This document shows positions 1 through 7,093 of a DNA stretch of 18,932 nt, in pieces (the stretch's first letter is position 1; every line of letters begins with the position of its first letter). Under the pieces are notes generated by a model. That model did not search any database, was not told the DNA's origin, and was given only the letters and a program-made list of their open reading frames with translations. Location: positions 1 to 18,932 of the forward strand of contig JBAZGS010000016.1 in assembly GCA_041652755.1 (NCBI GenBank). The letters are read 5' to 3'. Source of the stretch: JAQTTT01 sp041652755 (GTDB lineage Archaea > Nanobdellota > Nanobdellia > Tiddalikarchaeales > Tiddalikarchaeaceae). A program made the position numbers and the translations under genes.

Positions 1-2312
1 CATTCACTGTTGACACTGTTGCTCCTAGCTTAGAGATAATCACTCCTGTTAATACTGTTTATAATAATGCTACTCAATTGTTGAATATCAGCAGTGACGG
101 TGTTAATGTTTGGTATAATTGGAATGGAACTAATATTACTTACACTATTCCTATTAACATTACGTTTGCTGAGGGAAGCAACACTTTAAGCGCTTGGGCG
201 AATGATAGCTTAGGCAATTTGAACACTACTAGCATTACTTTTAGTGTTAATCTGCTTGCTCCTAGCTTAGAGATAATCACTCCTGTTAATACTTTTTATA
301 ATAATGCTACTCAATTAGTGAATATCAGCAGCAATGGTGCTAATGTTTGGTATAATTGGAATGGAACTAACATTACTTACACTATTCCTATTAACATCAC
401 TTTTGCTGAAGGAATTAATACTTTACATGCATGGGCGAATGATGGAGGAAGCAATTTCAATTACATAAGTGTTTCATTCACTGTTGACACTATTAACCCT
501 AGCTTAGAAATTATCTCACCTGTTAATACAACTTACACTAACGCAACTCAATTAGTCAACATTTCAGCAACTGATGATAATTTGGACACTGTTTGGTATA
601 ACTGGAACGGAACTAATTACTCATACACTTCACCAGTGATAGTCACTTTTGCTGAAGGAAGCAATACTTTAAGCGCTTGGGCTAATGACTCAGCAGGAAA
701 CACTAATTATTCAAGCATCACATTCACTGTTGATACTTCTGCTATTTTGTTAGAAATAATTGCTCCTCAAAATAGTTCATACAATAATGCAACCCAATTA
801 GTGAATATCAGCAGCAATGGTGCTAATGTTTGGTATAATTGGAATGGAACTAATATTACTTACGCTGCCCCTATAAATATTACATTTAATGAAGGAAGCA
901 ATACTTTACATGCATGGGCGAATGATTCAAGCAATCATACTAATCATGCAAGTGTTGCATTCACGGTTGATACAATAGCTCCAGTAATAACAATAAATTC
1001 GCCATTAAACACAACATATTACTCAATGATAGTTCTTGCAAACATAAGCTCTAGCGAAAACTTAAGCTCTATTATAGTGCTTCTTAATGGAATACCTCAA
1101 GCAGCAGGATTAACTCCTGCAAACATAAGTGCTGTTTCCGGACTTAATAACTTAACAGTTTATGCTAATGATTATGCAAGTAACTTCAACTCTTCAGAAG
1201 TGTTCTTCACAGTGGATTTGTCAAACTGCACAAGCATTTGGGTATGCTCTGCTTGGAGCCAAGGCAGTTGCGGAACAAGAACTTGCACTGATATTAATGG
1301 TTGCGCAGCAAGCAGAGTGGAAACACTAACCTGCCCAACAACACCCGAATCTGAAACACCAGTAACTCCATCAGGACCCTCAGGTCCTTCAGGTTCAGAA
1401 TCATCATTAAGCAGCTTCAATGTTTCAATGAGGACTAGTTACTGCTCTTATGAATCAATAACTCCATTAATACTTTCAAACAACACAGCGCTTTCAGGAG
1501 TAAACATTAGCATTTACAAAAATAATCGTTTTGTAAGCTCAAAAATTAATCCAGCAAGCTTTAATTTAGGGATTGGAAAATACACTGCGAATTTCACAAG
1601 AGAAAACTACACTAGCAAAGACTACAACTTCTCAGTTATAAACTGTGATATTGAAATATCAATTGAAAGAACAACTAATGTTTCATTCTGCCAATCCACT
1701 AATGTCAGTGTTAAAGTAACAAACACTCAAACAAAACTTGATAATGCTTCACTTGTCATTAATTCAACCTCAGGGGATATAATGATTACGAATCTCTCTC
1801 TTTTGCCATATGAAACCAAAGAATTCAACTTCAGCTTCGTTCCAGTGAAATATGAGACAATAAATGCCACAGTTTTGGTAAACAACCACTCATTGTCAAT
1901 GAGCTCTTTAGGAATAGAATATATAATACCTGAATTTTCAATATGCCCAACCCAAAATAATGATTCGCTTAAAATCTTTATAGCAATTAACAAGACTTTA
2001 AGCGATGCTGAAATAGAATTCAATATAAATAAAGGCAAAGAAACTTCGCAAATGGAATTCATTGGAATAGGAGAAGTTTATGAGCCTGCAATATTTGAGT
2101 ATGATTTAAAATTAGCTTCAGGAATAGCCCAAGGAGACTATGAAATATACACGAAACTTTTTGATTCAGGCGCGCAAGTTAGTGATTATTCATCAACTAT
2201 TTACCTTAATGAAACTCAGAAAGGACTACCTGATTCAGTTAAAATAGCCCTTATAATTTCAGGATTTGTGATTTTCCTTTTTGCTTTCAAACTTTTTACA
2301 AAACAGAAATGA
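1..2312 (+). CDS. Giant Ig-like repeat surface protein, C-terminally membrane-anchored (5' end outside window)
   Basis: The open frame runs in from the left edge (first full codon at 3) and ends with TGA at 2310-2312, so at least 769 residues are visible and the N terminus and signal peptide are missing. A TTG at 78 is only an internal codon. Order of parts: four near-identical Ig-like modules of about 80 residues, each with FTVDT, YNNATQLVNIS, WYNWNGTN and an NTL.AWAND motif; a fifth, diverged module (960 to about 1205); a six-cysteine thrombospondin-like segment around 1227-1334 (W..CSAWS, then C-rich); a short Pro-Ser-Gly linker (PSGPSGPSG); a long beta-rich ectodomain; and one C-terminal transmembrane helix (IALIISGFVIFLFAFKLF) followed by KQK. 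N-X-S/T sequons are very dense, which suggests a glycosylated adhesin or cell-envelope protein. The ligand is unknown. The stretch reads through to the helicoid anchor without frameshift. Confidence 0.85.
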   Translation, partial: FTVDTVAPSLEIITPVNTVYNNATQLLNISSDGVNVWYNWNGTNITYTIPINITFAEGSNTLSAWANDSLGNLNTTSITFSVNLLAPSLEIITPVNTFYNNATQLVNISSNGANVWYNWNGTNITYTIPINITFAEGINTLHAWANDGGSNFNYISVSFTVDTINPSLEIISPVNTTYTNATQLVNISATDDNLDTVWYNWNGTNYSYTSPVIVTFAEGSNTLSAWANDSAGNTNYSSITFTVDTSAILLEIIAPQNSSYNNATQLVNISSNGANVWYNWNGTNITYAAPINITFNEGSNTLHAWANDSSNHTNHASVAFTVDTIAPVITINSPLNTTYYSMIVLANISSSENLSSIIVLLNGIPQAAGLTPANISAVSGLNNLTVYANDYASNFNSSEVFFTVDLSNCTSIWVCSAWSQGSCGTRTCTDINGCAASRVETLTCPTTPESETPVTPSGPSGPSGSESSLSSFNVSMRTSYCSYESITPLILSNNTALSGVNISIYKNNRFVSSKINPASFNLGIGKYTANFTRENYTSKDYNFSVINCDIEISIERTTNVSFCQSTNVSVKVTNTQTKLDNASLVINSTSGDIMITNLSLLPYETKEFNFSFVPVKYETINATVLVNNHSLSMSSLGIEYIIPEFSICPTQNNDSLKIFIAINKTLSDAEIEFNINKGKETSQMEFIGIGEVYEPAIFEYDLKLASGIAQGDYEIYTKLFDSGAQVSDYSSTIYLNETQKGLPDSVKIALIISGFVIFLFAFKLFTKQK
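3..959 (+). repeat. Four tandem ~240-bp coding repeats (Ig-like modules)
   Basis: Repeat boundaries set at the Phe codon of each F[TS]V(D/N) motif are 3-239 (237 bp), 240-476 (237 bp), 477-722 (246 bp) and 723-959 (237 bp). All units stay in frame. Units 1 and 2 are almost identical at DNA level, including silent positions; unit 3 carries three extra residues (a TDDNLD insertion region) and unit 4 is intermediate. A fifth, strongly diverged copy follows at 960 to about 1205. The array continues off the left edge, so the true copy number is unknown. Near-identity at silent sites points to recent duplication or gene conversion. Confidence 0.9.
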
Positions 2313-2342
2313 TTAAAAATCCCCAATAAATATTTTAATACT

Positions 2343-3296
2343 ATGTATTTATTTGGAATAGATATTCCTTTCAATGAATTATTGGCAATTATAATAATTG
2401 CATTCTTTTCAATATTCATAATACTTTTAATGTATTTAATCAAGGTTGAAAGGACTTCAAAGTATTTGAAGCGCTCAGAAGAGATTCATTCAAAAGATGT
2501 TGAAGACTTAAAAGAATTAGTGTTTAAGGATGTAAAATTCAAAAATATGAGAAAGAATAACCCTGTAAAGATTTACCCTATTGAAAAAATACCTAATATT
2601 GGCCTAAAAACTGTTGAAAAACTTGAAGAGTTTGGAATAAACAACACTAAAGATGTGCTTGAAGCTGACATTTCGTTTGTTTCAAGCAATGGAAACATTG
2701 GATTTAATGACATGAAAAAAATCTATGAAGTAAGTGATTTAATGCAAGTTCCTGGAATTGATGCTGACAATGCTTACAGCTTAAGGGAAATGGGAATAAA
2801 CAATGTTGAAGAATTGTCAATAAGAACTCCAACTCTTTTAAGCGAGCAAATAAAAGACTTTAACCTGAAAAATCCTGAAAAAGCAATCCATATGGCTTCA
2901 AACAAGATTGAAACAATAATTTCAAATGCAAAAAAATTGATTTTAAAAGTTCCAGTTGAAACTAAAAAAGAAGTTGAAAATGATGAAATACTTATAAAAC
3001 ACAAAATGGAAGAGAAACTGCTTAATGCTGAAGCGCAAAAGCATAAAAAAGAAGCTTCAAATCCTAAACTTGTTGGTAATGATAAAAAACCTGAAACAAA
3101 ACCTAAAATTTTTAGTGTTAAAAAAGAAACAAAGCATAAAACTATTACTAATGATAAAAAACCTGAAACAAAACCTAAAATTACTACTAATAAGAAAACT
3201 CATGAAGAAACACCTAAGTTAAACGCATCAGTGTTAAAGAAGATAAAAAACCTGAAAAATAAATCCAAACCTAAAAGCAAGAAAAAAATTAAATAA
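2343..3296 (+). CDS. Membrane-anchored helix-hairpin-helix (DUF4332-like) protein with Lys-rich tail
   Basis: 317 residues, beginning at ATG 31 bp after the surface-protein stop. Residues about 10-33 form a single hydrophobic N-terminal helix (LLAIIIIAFFSIFIILLMYL), followed by a charged linker. Residues about 78-160 contain two helix-hairpin-helix-like motifs, IPNIGLKTVEKLEEFGI and VPGIDADNAYSLREMGI, each followed by N-(T/V)-x-(D/E)-(V/E)-L, as in DUF4332-type domains that resemble DNA-binding HhH folds. The last ~110 residues are low-complexity and Lys/Glu/Pro-rich with a duplicated NDKKPETKPKI segment, strongly basic at the very end. This would place a nucleic-acid-binding-like domain on the cytoplasmic face of the membrane. 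Function is inferred only from the fold; tethering of DNA or RNA to the membrane is one possibility. It converges on the DUF2178-like gene with 8 bp between stops. Confidence 0.7.
   Translation: MYLFGIDIPFNELLAIIIIAFFSIFIILLMYLIKVERTSKYLKRSEEIHSKDVEDLKELVFKDVKFKNMRKNNPVKIYPIEKIPNIGLKTVEKLEEFGINNTKDVLEADISFVSSNGNIGFNDMKKIYEVSDLMQVPGIDADNAYSLREMGINNVEELSIRTPTLLSEQIKDFNLKNPEKAIHMASNKIETIISNAKKLILKVPVETKKEVENDEILIKHKMEEKLLNAEAQKHKKEASNPKLVGNDKKPETKPKIFSVKKETKHKTITNDKKPETKPKITTNKKTHEETPKLNASVLKKIKNLKNKSKPKSKKKIK
3077..3182 (+). repeat. 34-bp direct repeat inside the Lys-rich tail
   Basis: Two identical 34-bp copies at 3077-3110 and 3149-3182, exactly 72 bp (24 codons) apart, both read in the same frame as NDKKPETKPKI. 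The intervening segment also repeats a KKETK-type pattern. This is an in-frame tandem duplication in a disordered basic tail. Confidence 0.85.
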
Positions 3297-3304
3297 ATTC
3301 TTAT

Positions 3305-3694
3305 TCAATACTTATTCAGCATTATTTTATAGGAAATCACATGAACCAACACTATTATGCATACAAAATAGCTCATAAATAAGCCATAATCAATTGTTAT
3401 TTTGCTGATCCCATCCCATAATATTGCTATGAATGATAGCATTATGGTTGCTAAAAAGGTTATTTTGTTGGCTTTGTTTGCTATAAAATGCATTCTTTCA
3501 TCAACTTTCCTTTCTTTTTTAAAAAAGCTTTGAAGAATTGTAACTGCAATGCTTACAAGTCCCACATATATTAGCCAGTTTCCAACACTCGCAAACCCTA
3601 AATAATAATTGTTGCCAATCTTAAATGTTTGAAACAGTATTCCTGCAATTATCATAACTATTCCAAATATAGTTTTATAGCTTATTTTATTCAT
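3305..3694 (-). CDS. DUF2178-like four-helix membrane protein
   Basis: A small membrane protein (129 residues from the chosen ATG) with about four hydrophobic helices: TIFGIVMIIAGILF, WLIYVGLVSIAVTIL, ITFLATIMLSFIAIL and FMSYFVCIIVLVHVISY. A conserved-looking cytoplasmic loop, KKERKVDERMHFIANKAN, matches the pattern of DUF2178-type predicted archaeal membrane proteins, which often sit beside an XRE regulator as here. An open frame extends three codons further to a TTG at 3703. I chose ATG at 3694 because a GAGGT sequence lies 8 nt upstream, a good Shine-Dalgarno placement. The gene is cotranscribed with the upstream XRE gene, whose stop lies 5 bp before this ATG. Function is unknown. Confidence 0.75.
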   Translation of the reverse strand: MNKISYKTIFGIVMIIAGILFQTFKIGNNYYLGFASVGNWLIYVGLVSIAVTILQSFFKKERKVDERMHFIANKANKITFLATIMLSFIAILWDGISKITIDYGLFMSYFVCIIVLVHVISYKIMLNKY

Positions 3695-3699
3695 TATTT

Positions 3700-3903
3700 T
3701 CAACCTCGTATCTTGAACAAGTCTTCAACTTTGCAATTAAACAATTCTGCAAATTTCAATGCCAGTTCCAATGACGGAACATATTTCCCTTTTTCAATTG
3801 AAATAATTGTCTGTCTAGTTACTTCTGATTTGTCAGCAAGTTTTTCCTGAGTCCATTCCTTTTTTTCGCGGAATTCTTTTAATTTATTAATCGACAATGC
3901 CAA
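3700..3903 (-). CDS. XRE-family HTH regulator (short, YozG-like)
   Basis: 67 residues that are almost entirely one helix-turn-helix domain: INKLKEFREKKEWTQEKLADKSEVTRQTIISIEKGKYVPSLELALKFAELFNCKVEDLF. The recognition-helix pattern VTRQTI and the IEKGKY.PSLELA stretch are typical of the compact XRE regulators that accompany small membrane proteins. It starts at ATG 3903 and its TGA lies just before the DUF2178-like gene, so the two form a regulator/membrane-protein operon. Its own promoter region carries an inverted repeat downstream of the TATA-like box, which suggests autoregulation. The effector is unknown. Confidence 0.88.
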   Translation of the reverse strand: MALSINKLKEFREKKEWTQEKLADKSEVTRQTIISIEKGKYVPSLELALKFAELFNCKVEDLFKIRG

Positions 3904-3907
3904 GTTA

Positions 3908-3940
3908 AACTTATGTAAAGCAAACTTTACTTATAAACTT
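3908..3940 (-). promoter_or_regulatory. Promoter and candidate operator of the XRE/DUF2178 operon
   Basis: On the minus strand a TATA-like box (TTTATA, 3937-3932) is followed by the inverted repeat GTAAAG-CAAA-CTTTAC (3915-3930, 6-bp arms). The start codon at 3903 is about 30 bp below the box, so transcription would begin at or just before it. A repressor on the inverted repeat would lie between the TATA box and the start site, a classic archaeal repression position. The box-plus-operator reading is inference. Confidence 0.5.
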
Positions 3941-3967
3941 TTCTAAAAAACTTAAAATTATTAATAT

Positions 3968-4510
3968 TCAAATAATTTTTAGCATTTCCATTAAGTAAAT
4001 TATTACAGTTACTGTAACTGCAGCCAATAATAATTTGGCAATGCTGATTAGTATTTTTTGCTTTCCAATCTTCGCAATGAACACTCCTAAAAAAGCAATT
4101 ATTATTGCTGAAATAATAAAACTAATAGCATACGCAGTCATGACATCAGTTAAAAAAAACGGTGAAATCAAAAAAAGTATTGCCAACAAAGGAGAAATTC
4201 CATCAACTAAACCTACAATTATTGATTTTTTGATATTTTCATTGATTAATTGCTTATTTTTCTCTAAATTATTCTTGATTAACTTATGTTTTCTTTCAGC
4301 CCTTTCAATCAAATAAGCTCCCCAAATTCCTGAAATAGCCATGGCAATGCCTGAACCCATGCAAGAAATTATTATAATCCTAGTCTCATAAATTCTGCTA
4401 ATAAGTAAAGCTATAAGTATTCCAATGCCGCTTAAAACACCATCAAAAGTATTCATGACAAAATATCTTCTGACAATATCGTCTTTGAATAATGTTTTAA
4501 CAAAACTCAT
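3968..4510 (-). CDS. VIT1/CCC1-family divalent metal transporter
   Basis: 180 residues with five hydrophobic helices. The N-terminal segment RRYFVMNTFDGVLSGIGILIALL and the second helix GSGIAMAISGIWGAYLIERAERKHK match the VIT1/CCC1 pattern (FDG motif in helix 1; Gly-rich helix 2 ending in an E-R-A-E metal-loop start). A second half with GLVDGISPLLAILFLISPFFL repeats the DG signature. Family members move Fe2+ or Mn2+ out of the cytoplasm by proton antiport. The soluble metal-binding loop between helices 2 and 3 is short here (about 30 residues) but charged, as in archaeal members. Metal specificity cannot be read from the sequence. It is divergent from mscL. Confidence 0.85.
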   Translation of the reverse strand: MSFVKTLFKDDIVRRYFVMNTFDGVLSGIGILIALLISRIYETRIIIISCMGSGIAMAISGIWGAYLIERAERKHKLIKNNLEKNKQLINENIKKSIIVGLVDGISPLLAILFLISPFFLTDVMTAYAISFIISAIIIAFLGVFIAKIGKQKILISIAKLLLAAVTVTVIIYLMEMLKII

Positions 4511-4576
4511 ACAAATACAAAAATATTCATAGATTAATAAATGTTGTTTAATTTGACATTTTTTTTGCCAAAAACA

Positions 4577-4584
4577 TTTATAAT
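4577..4584 (+). promoter_or_regulatory. TATA-like box of mscL
   Basis: TTTATAAT sits 24-31 bp before the ATG at 4608, so the transcript would be leaderless or nearly so. No Shine-Dalgarno sequence is seen before the start codon, in agreement. Confidence 0.45.
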
Positions 4585-4607
4585 ACTATAAAATCATTGT
4601 TTTAATT

Positions 4608-4913
4608 ATGGGTTTAATTTTGGAATTCAAAGAATTTTTGCATGATTACAAAGTAATGGGGTTGGCAATCGCATTCATGATGGGTGCAGCAATTAATTCA
4701 CTGATAACTTCATTGGTTAATGATATAATAATGCCTTTAATAACTTCTTTTGTGCCTGAAGGCGCTTGGAAGGAAGCAACATTAATCATCGGCCCGGTTG
4801 TTTTAAACTGGGGCTCATTTTTATCAAACCTGATTAATTTTGTAATAATAGCTTTAATAATATTTCTTATAGCAAAAATATTTTTCAAAGAAAAAAAAGA
4901 GGCAAAGAAATAA
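4608..4913 (+). CDS. mscL: Large-conductance mechanosensitive channel MscL
   Basis: 101 residues, shorter than typical bacterial MscL (about 130-150). The N-terminal amphipathic helix and TM1 are recognisable: FKEFLHDYKVMGLAIAFMMGAAINSLITSLVNDIIMPLI, where the small-residue packing face and the LVNDIIMP signature are hallmarks of the family. TM2 is LSNLINFVIIALIIFLIAKIFF, followed by a very short charged tail (KEKKEAKK) in place of the cytoplasmic helical bundle. The periplasmic loop is reduced (VPEGAWKEATLIIGPVVLNWG). The channel opens under membrane tension to release solutes on osmotic downshock. Its TAA abuts the flavodoxin stop on the other strand with no base between. Confidence 0.9.
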   Translation: MGLILEFKEFLHDYKVMGLAIAFMMGAAINSLITSLVNDIIMPLITSFVPEGAWKEATLIIGPVVLNWGSFLSNLINFVIIALIIFLIAKIFFKEKKEAKK

Positions 4914-5339
4914 TCATTTTTTAATATACTCAATTATTTCTTTTAAATTATTTTTCTTAACATCCTCTCCTTTATCCTTGAATTTTCCGTAAATCTTGAA
5001 ATATTTAACCTTGTTTTTAATAAATCCGGGAACAAAAAAGTAAGTAACCTTGCTCCACCAATTATCTTGAGGAGCGGCTCCAACAGCAACCATAATTATT
5101 TTTTTATTCTTAACCAATTCCCAATTTTTTTTTAAAAAACCAGTAAGGGGCATTTTTCCTGCATAAGTGCCTGACATCACAACCAGAGCATCGTAACTTT
5201 TTAATAAATTAACATTCATTGAATCCATTTCAAAAACATCAGATTTAACAGCTTCATTAAGCCATCTTGCATACTTCTCAGTTGAACCGTAAACAGTTTT
5301 GTAAATTATTGCAATCTTTTCATTTTTCATAATAGTCAT
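4914..5339 (-). CDS. Flavodoxin-domain protein (Flavodoxin_5/HemG-like)
   Basis: 141 residues. The first strand and FMN phosphate loop read IAIIYKTVYGSTEKYARWLNEAV, the pattern of flavodoxin-like proteins related to protoporphyrinogen oxidase HemG (Flavodoxin_5). Further strands are DALVVMSGTYAGKMP and KKIIMVAVGAAPQDNWW; the tail is basic. It probably binds FMN and carries electrons or reduces a small substrate, but no heme-synthesis genes are nearby, so a HemG role is not claimed. Two in-frame starts exist, ATG 5339 and ATG 5330 (MKNEK...); both are three codons apart and I cannot separate them. It is divergent from the molybdopterin-fold lipoprotein, sharing the 5340-5411 promoter region. 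Confidence 0.8.
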   Translation of the reverse strand: MTIMKNEKIAIIYKTVYGSTEKYARWLNEAVKSDVFEMDSMNVNLLKSYDALVVMSGTYAGKMPLTGFLKKNWELVKNKKIIMVAVGAAPQDNWWSKVTYFFVPGFIKNKVKYFKIYGKFKDKGEDVKKNNLKEIIEYIKK

Positions 5340-5411
5340 AACTTATTATAGCATTAAATAATTTATGATAATACATAACTCTTTTATTTAAACAAAGCTT
5401 AAGTTATTCTA

Positions 5412-6047
5412 ATGAAAAAATCCTTCATCTTTTTAATTGTGCTATTATCAGGCTGCACAATAAATAATGTTATCCCCCTTAATGGAACTGAAATCAATGA
5501 CTATAATGGAACAAGGCTTGACTCAATTTCTGGCTTTAGGGAGAATTCAATAAAAGGTCCGCAAACAATAAACATTGAGGACTATAATTTAAGGATTTAT
5601 GGATTAGTCAACACACCAATTAATTATAATTATAATGAAGTGCTAAGCCATCAAGCTTATGAAAAAATAGTCCAAATTAATTGCGTTGAAGGCTGGAGCG
5701 TCAAATTATTATGGCAAGGAGTGCTTGTTAAGGAGTTATTAAACGAAGCAGGAATAAACAATAATGCCACTATTATAATATTTTATGCTAGCGACGGCTA
5801 CTCAACATCATTCCCTTTAAGTTACATAATTGATAACAATATTCTGCTTGCCTATAAAATGAACAATGTTACTTTGCCTGCTGAAAGAGGCTACCCTTTC
5901 CAGTTAGTTGCAGAGGACAAATGGGGATATAAGTGGATAAAATGGGTTACATCAATAGAGCTCTCAAATGATAACTCTTATGAAGGCTATTGGGAAAGCA
6001 GAGGATATAATAACAATGGGGATTTAAGCGGCTCAAAATATGGATAA
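5412..6047 (+). CDS. Lipoprotein with sulfite-oxidase-type molybdopterin-binding fold
   Basis: 211 residues. The N terminus MKKSFIFLIVLLSGC is a Sec lipoprotein signal with lipobox LSGC, giving a lipid-anchored Cys15. The rest matches the oxidoreductase molybdopterin-binding fold: YNLRIYGLVNTP..Y, then INCVEGWSVKLLWQGVLVKELL, where Cys91 sits at the position of the Mo-ligating cysteine in sulfite oxidase/MsrP proteins; then ASDGYSTSFPL, the AERGYPFQLVAEDKWGYKWIKWV segment (about 157-179), and GYWESRGYNNNGD near the C terminus, typical of the family. Two oddities: there is no twin-arginine motif, although Mo-cofactor enzymes usually fold before Tat export, and no cofactor-synthesis gene is in this window. 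It may be an active Mo enzyme acting on a small oxidised or reduced sulfur compound, or a cofactor-free relative. It converges on a cytochrome-b-like gene. Confidence 0.8.
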   Translation: MKKSFIFLIVLLSGCTINNVIPLNGTEINDYNGTRLDSISGFRENSIKGPQTINIEDYNLRIYGLVNTPINYNYNEVLSHQAYEKIVQINCVEGWSVKLLWQGVLVKELLNEAGINNNATIIIFYASDGYSTSFPLSYIIDNNILLAYKMNNVTLPAERGYPFQLVAEDKWGYKWIKWVTSIELSNDNSYEGYWESRGYNNNGDLSGSKYG

Positions 6048-6049
6048 TT

Positions 6050-6268
6050 TCATTTTTTTATTTTAAGCTTAAAATAGAGATGCAAACACAGTGCTGGTAT
6101 AAAAGCATAAATTAGTATTTCATGGATTTGCATGCATAATGCCTTATTAAGAAGCCCGAAACTTAAAGCAGTGACTATTTGATAATAAGTAACACCTAAT
6201 CCTGTAATTAAATAAGCAATAGTCAATATAAACAATGTCCAGTGAATAATTTTTATGAAATTAACCAT
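6050..6268 (-). CDS. Minimal cytochrome b-like two-helix membrane protein
   Basis: 72 residues from ATG 6268; the frame stays open to TTG 6280, but ATG gives MVNFIKIIHW, the usual amphipathic lead into helix 1. Helix 1 (IIHWTLFILTIAYLITGLG) carries His9 and helix 2 (MQIHEILIYAFIPALCLHLYFKLK) carries His49 and His63, 14 apart. This matches the N-terminal half of b-type cytochromes of the YedZ/b561 kind (HW...G in one helix, H-x13-H in another). A four-helix cytochrome would need a homodimer or a second subunit. It lies tail-to-tail with the molybdopterin-fold lipoprotein (2 bp apart), a pairing that recalls the MsrP-MsrQ arrangement of Mo subunit plus heme-b membrane subunit. Heme binding is inferred. 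Confidence 0.55.
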   Translation of the reverse strand: MVNFIKIIHWTLFILTIAYLITGLGVTYYQIVTALSFGLLNKALCMQIHEILIYAFIPALCLHLYFKLKIKK

Positions 6269-6299
6269 GGATTCAATCAAGAGCCAATACTATAAATAA

Positions 6300-7001
6300 T
6301 TAATGATTGACGTGAATCTCTGAAACATTCATCTCTAAGTTATAACTTCCGCATAAACCCTTTAAAAAATTGCTTAAATTCGGATTATTTTCTTCAATCA
6401 ATTCCTTTATTTGTTCATTAAGTATTTGAGGATTCACGAGATTATATTTTTTCATAATTTTTAAGTCTTGCTTGATTTGCTCATTCTTAAATTCATACTT
6501 TGTTAAAATGTTCAGCCATTTTTTTCCCATGTTTATATCATTAGTTTTAGGAATAATTAATTCTTCAGTGATTAAATAACCAAATTTATCAATCTCCCCA
6601 AATTTGAATATTTTTTTTATTATCTCAGTTTTGTAGTCTTGTGGCAAAATTGGTAATGCGATTTTTTTGCTTTGCAAAACATTCAAGTAATTTTCAATAT
6701 CCTTTGAATTTCCCTTAATAAAAGCGCTGCAGCTAACTTTATAAAAAAGACTGGAATAATTTAAATATTTAATATTGTAGTGCTTCATTAAGCCAATAAG
6801 CCTTTCAAAAGAGCCTTTTTCAGCATCTTTAGCAAACAAATCACTTTTATAGACTTCATTAACAACTGAACTCCAAAAATTAAGATTATCAGGAAGGTTG
6901 CTTAATTCATCTCTGAAAACTTTTTCCAAACCATTTACATCAGGATTGGCTAATTTTTTCTTTAAACTATAAGGTGTTAAATTTTTCACATGCTCAATCA
7001 T
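6300..7001 (-). CDS. Hypothetical helical protein
   Basis: 233 residues, ATG 7001 to TAA 6300-6302. I do not recognise a family. The sequence is soluble, Lys/Asn/Leu-rich and almost wholly alpha-helical by eye, with repeated short blocks of the type (L/I)..(Y/F)..(K)..(L/I) that could be a solenoid of helical hairpins. There is no signal peptide, membrane segment or metal cluster (Cys only at SCSAF and GLCGS). The promoter region faces the ASCH gene (7002-7093). It has no cotranscribed partner. Confidence 0.6.
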   Translation of the reverse strand: MIEHVKNLTPYSLKKKLANPDVNGLEKVFRDELSNLPDNLNFWSSVVNEVYKSDLFAKDAEKGSFERLIGLMKHYNIKYLNYSSLFYKVSCSAFIKGNSKDIENYLNVLQSKKIALPILPQDYKTEIIKKIFKFGEIDKFGYLITEELIIPKTNDINMGKKWLNILTKYEFKNEQIKQDLKIMKKYNLVNPQILNEQIKELIEENNPNLSNFLKGLCGSYNLEMNVSEIHVNH

Positions 7002-7093
7002 GAATTTAATAAATATTTAATTCTATTTTTAAAACTTTCTTTAAACCATTAGTGTTCCTAAAGATTTTTATTAATCCTAACAATATTACTTTC

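Noticed and set aside
3..959. Regular tandem repeats as a CRISPR array
   Set aside because: The units are about 240 bp, remain in one reading frame and encode Ig-like modules; there are no short repeats with unique spacers.
1172..1420. Minus-strand open frame of 82 codons inside the surface protein
   Set aside because: It is opposite the Cys-rich and Pro-Ser-Gly part of a clear coding frame and its protein has no sensible features. Similar opposing frames at 1727-2062, 2774-3004, 9028-9213, 9384-9647 and 16132-16371 were dropped for the same reason.
7052..7093. GTG 7052 as start of the ASCH gene
   Set aside because: The extra 14 residues precede the normal domain start and have no family match; ATG 7094 fits better.
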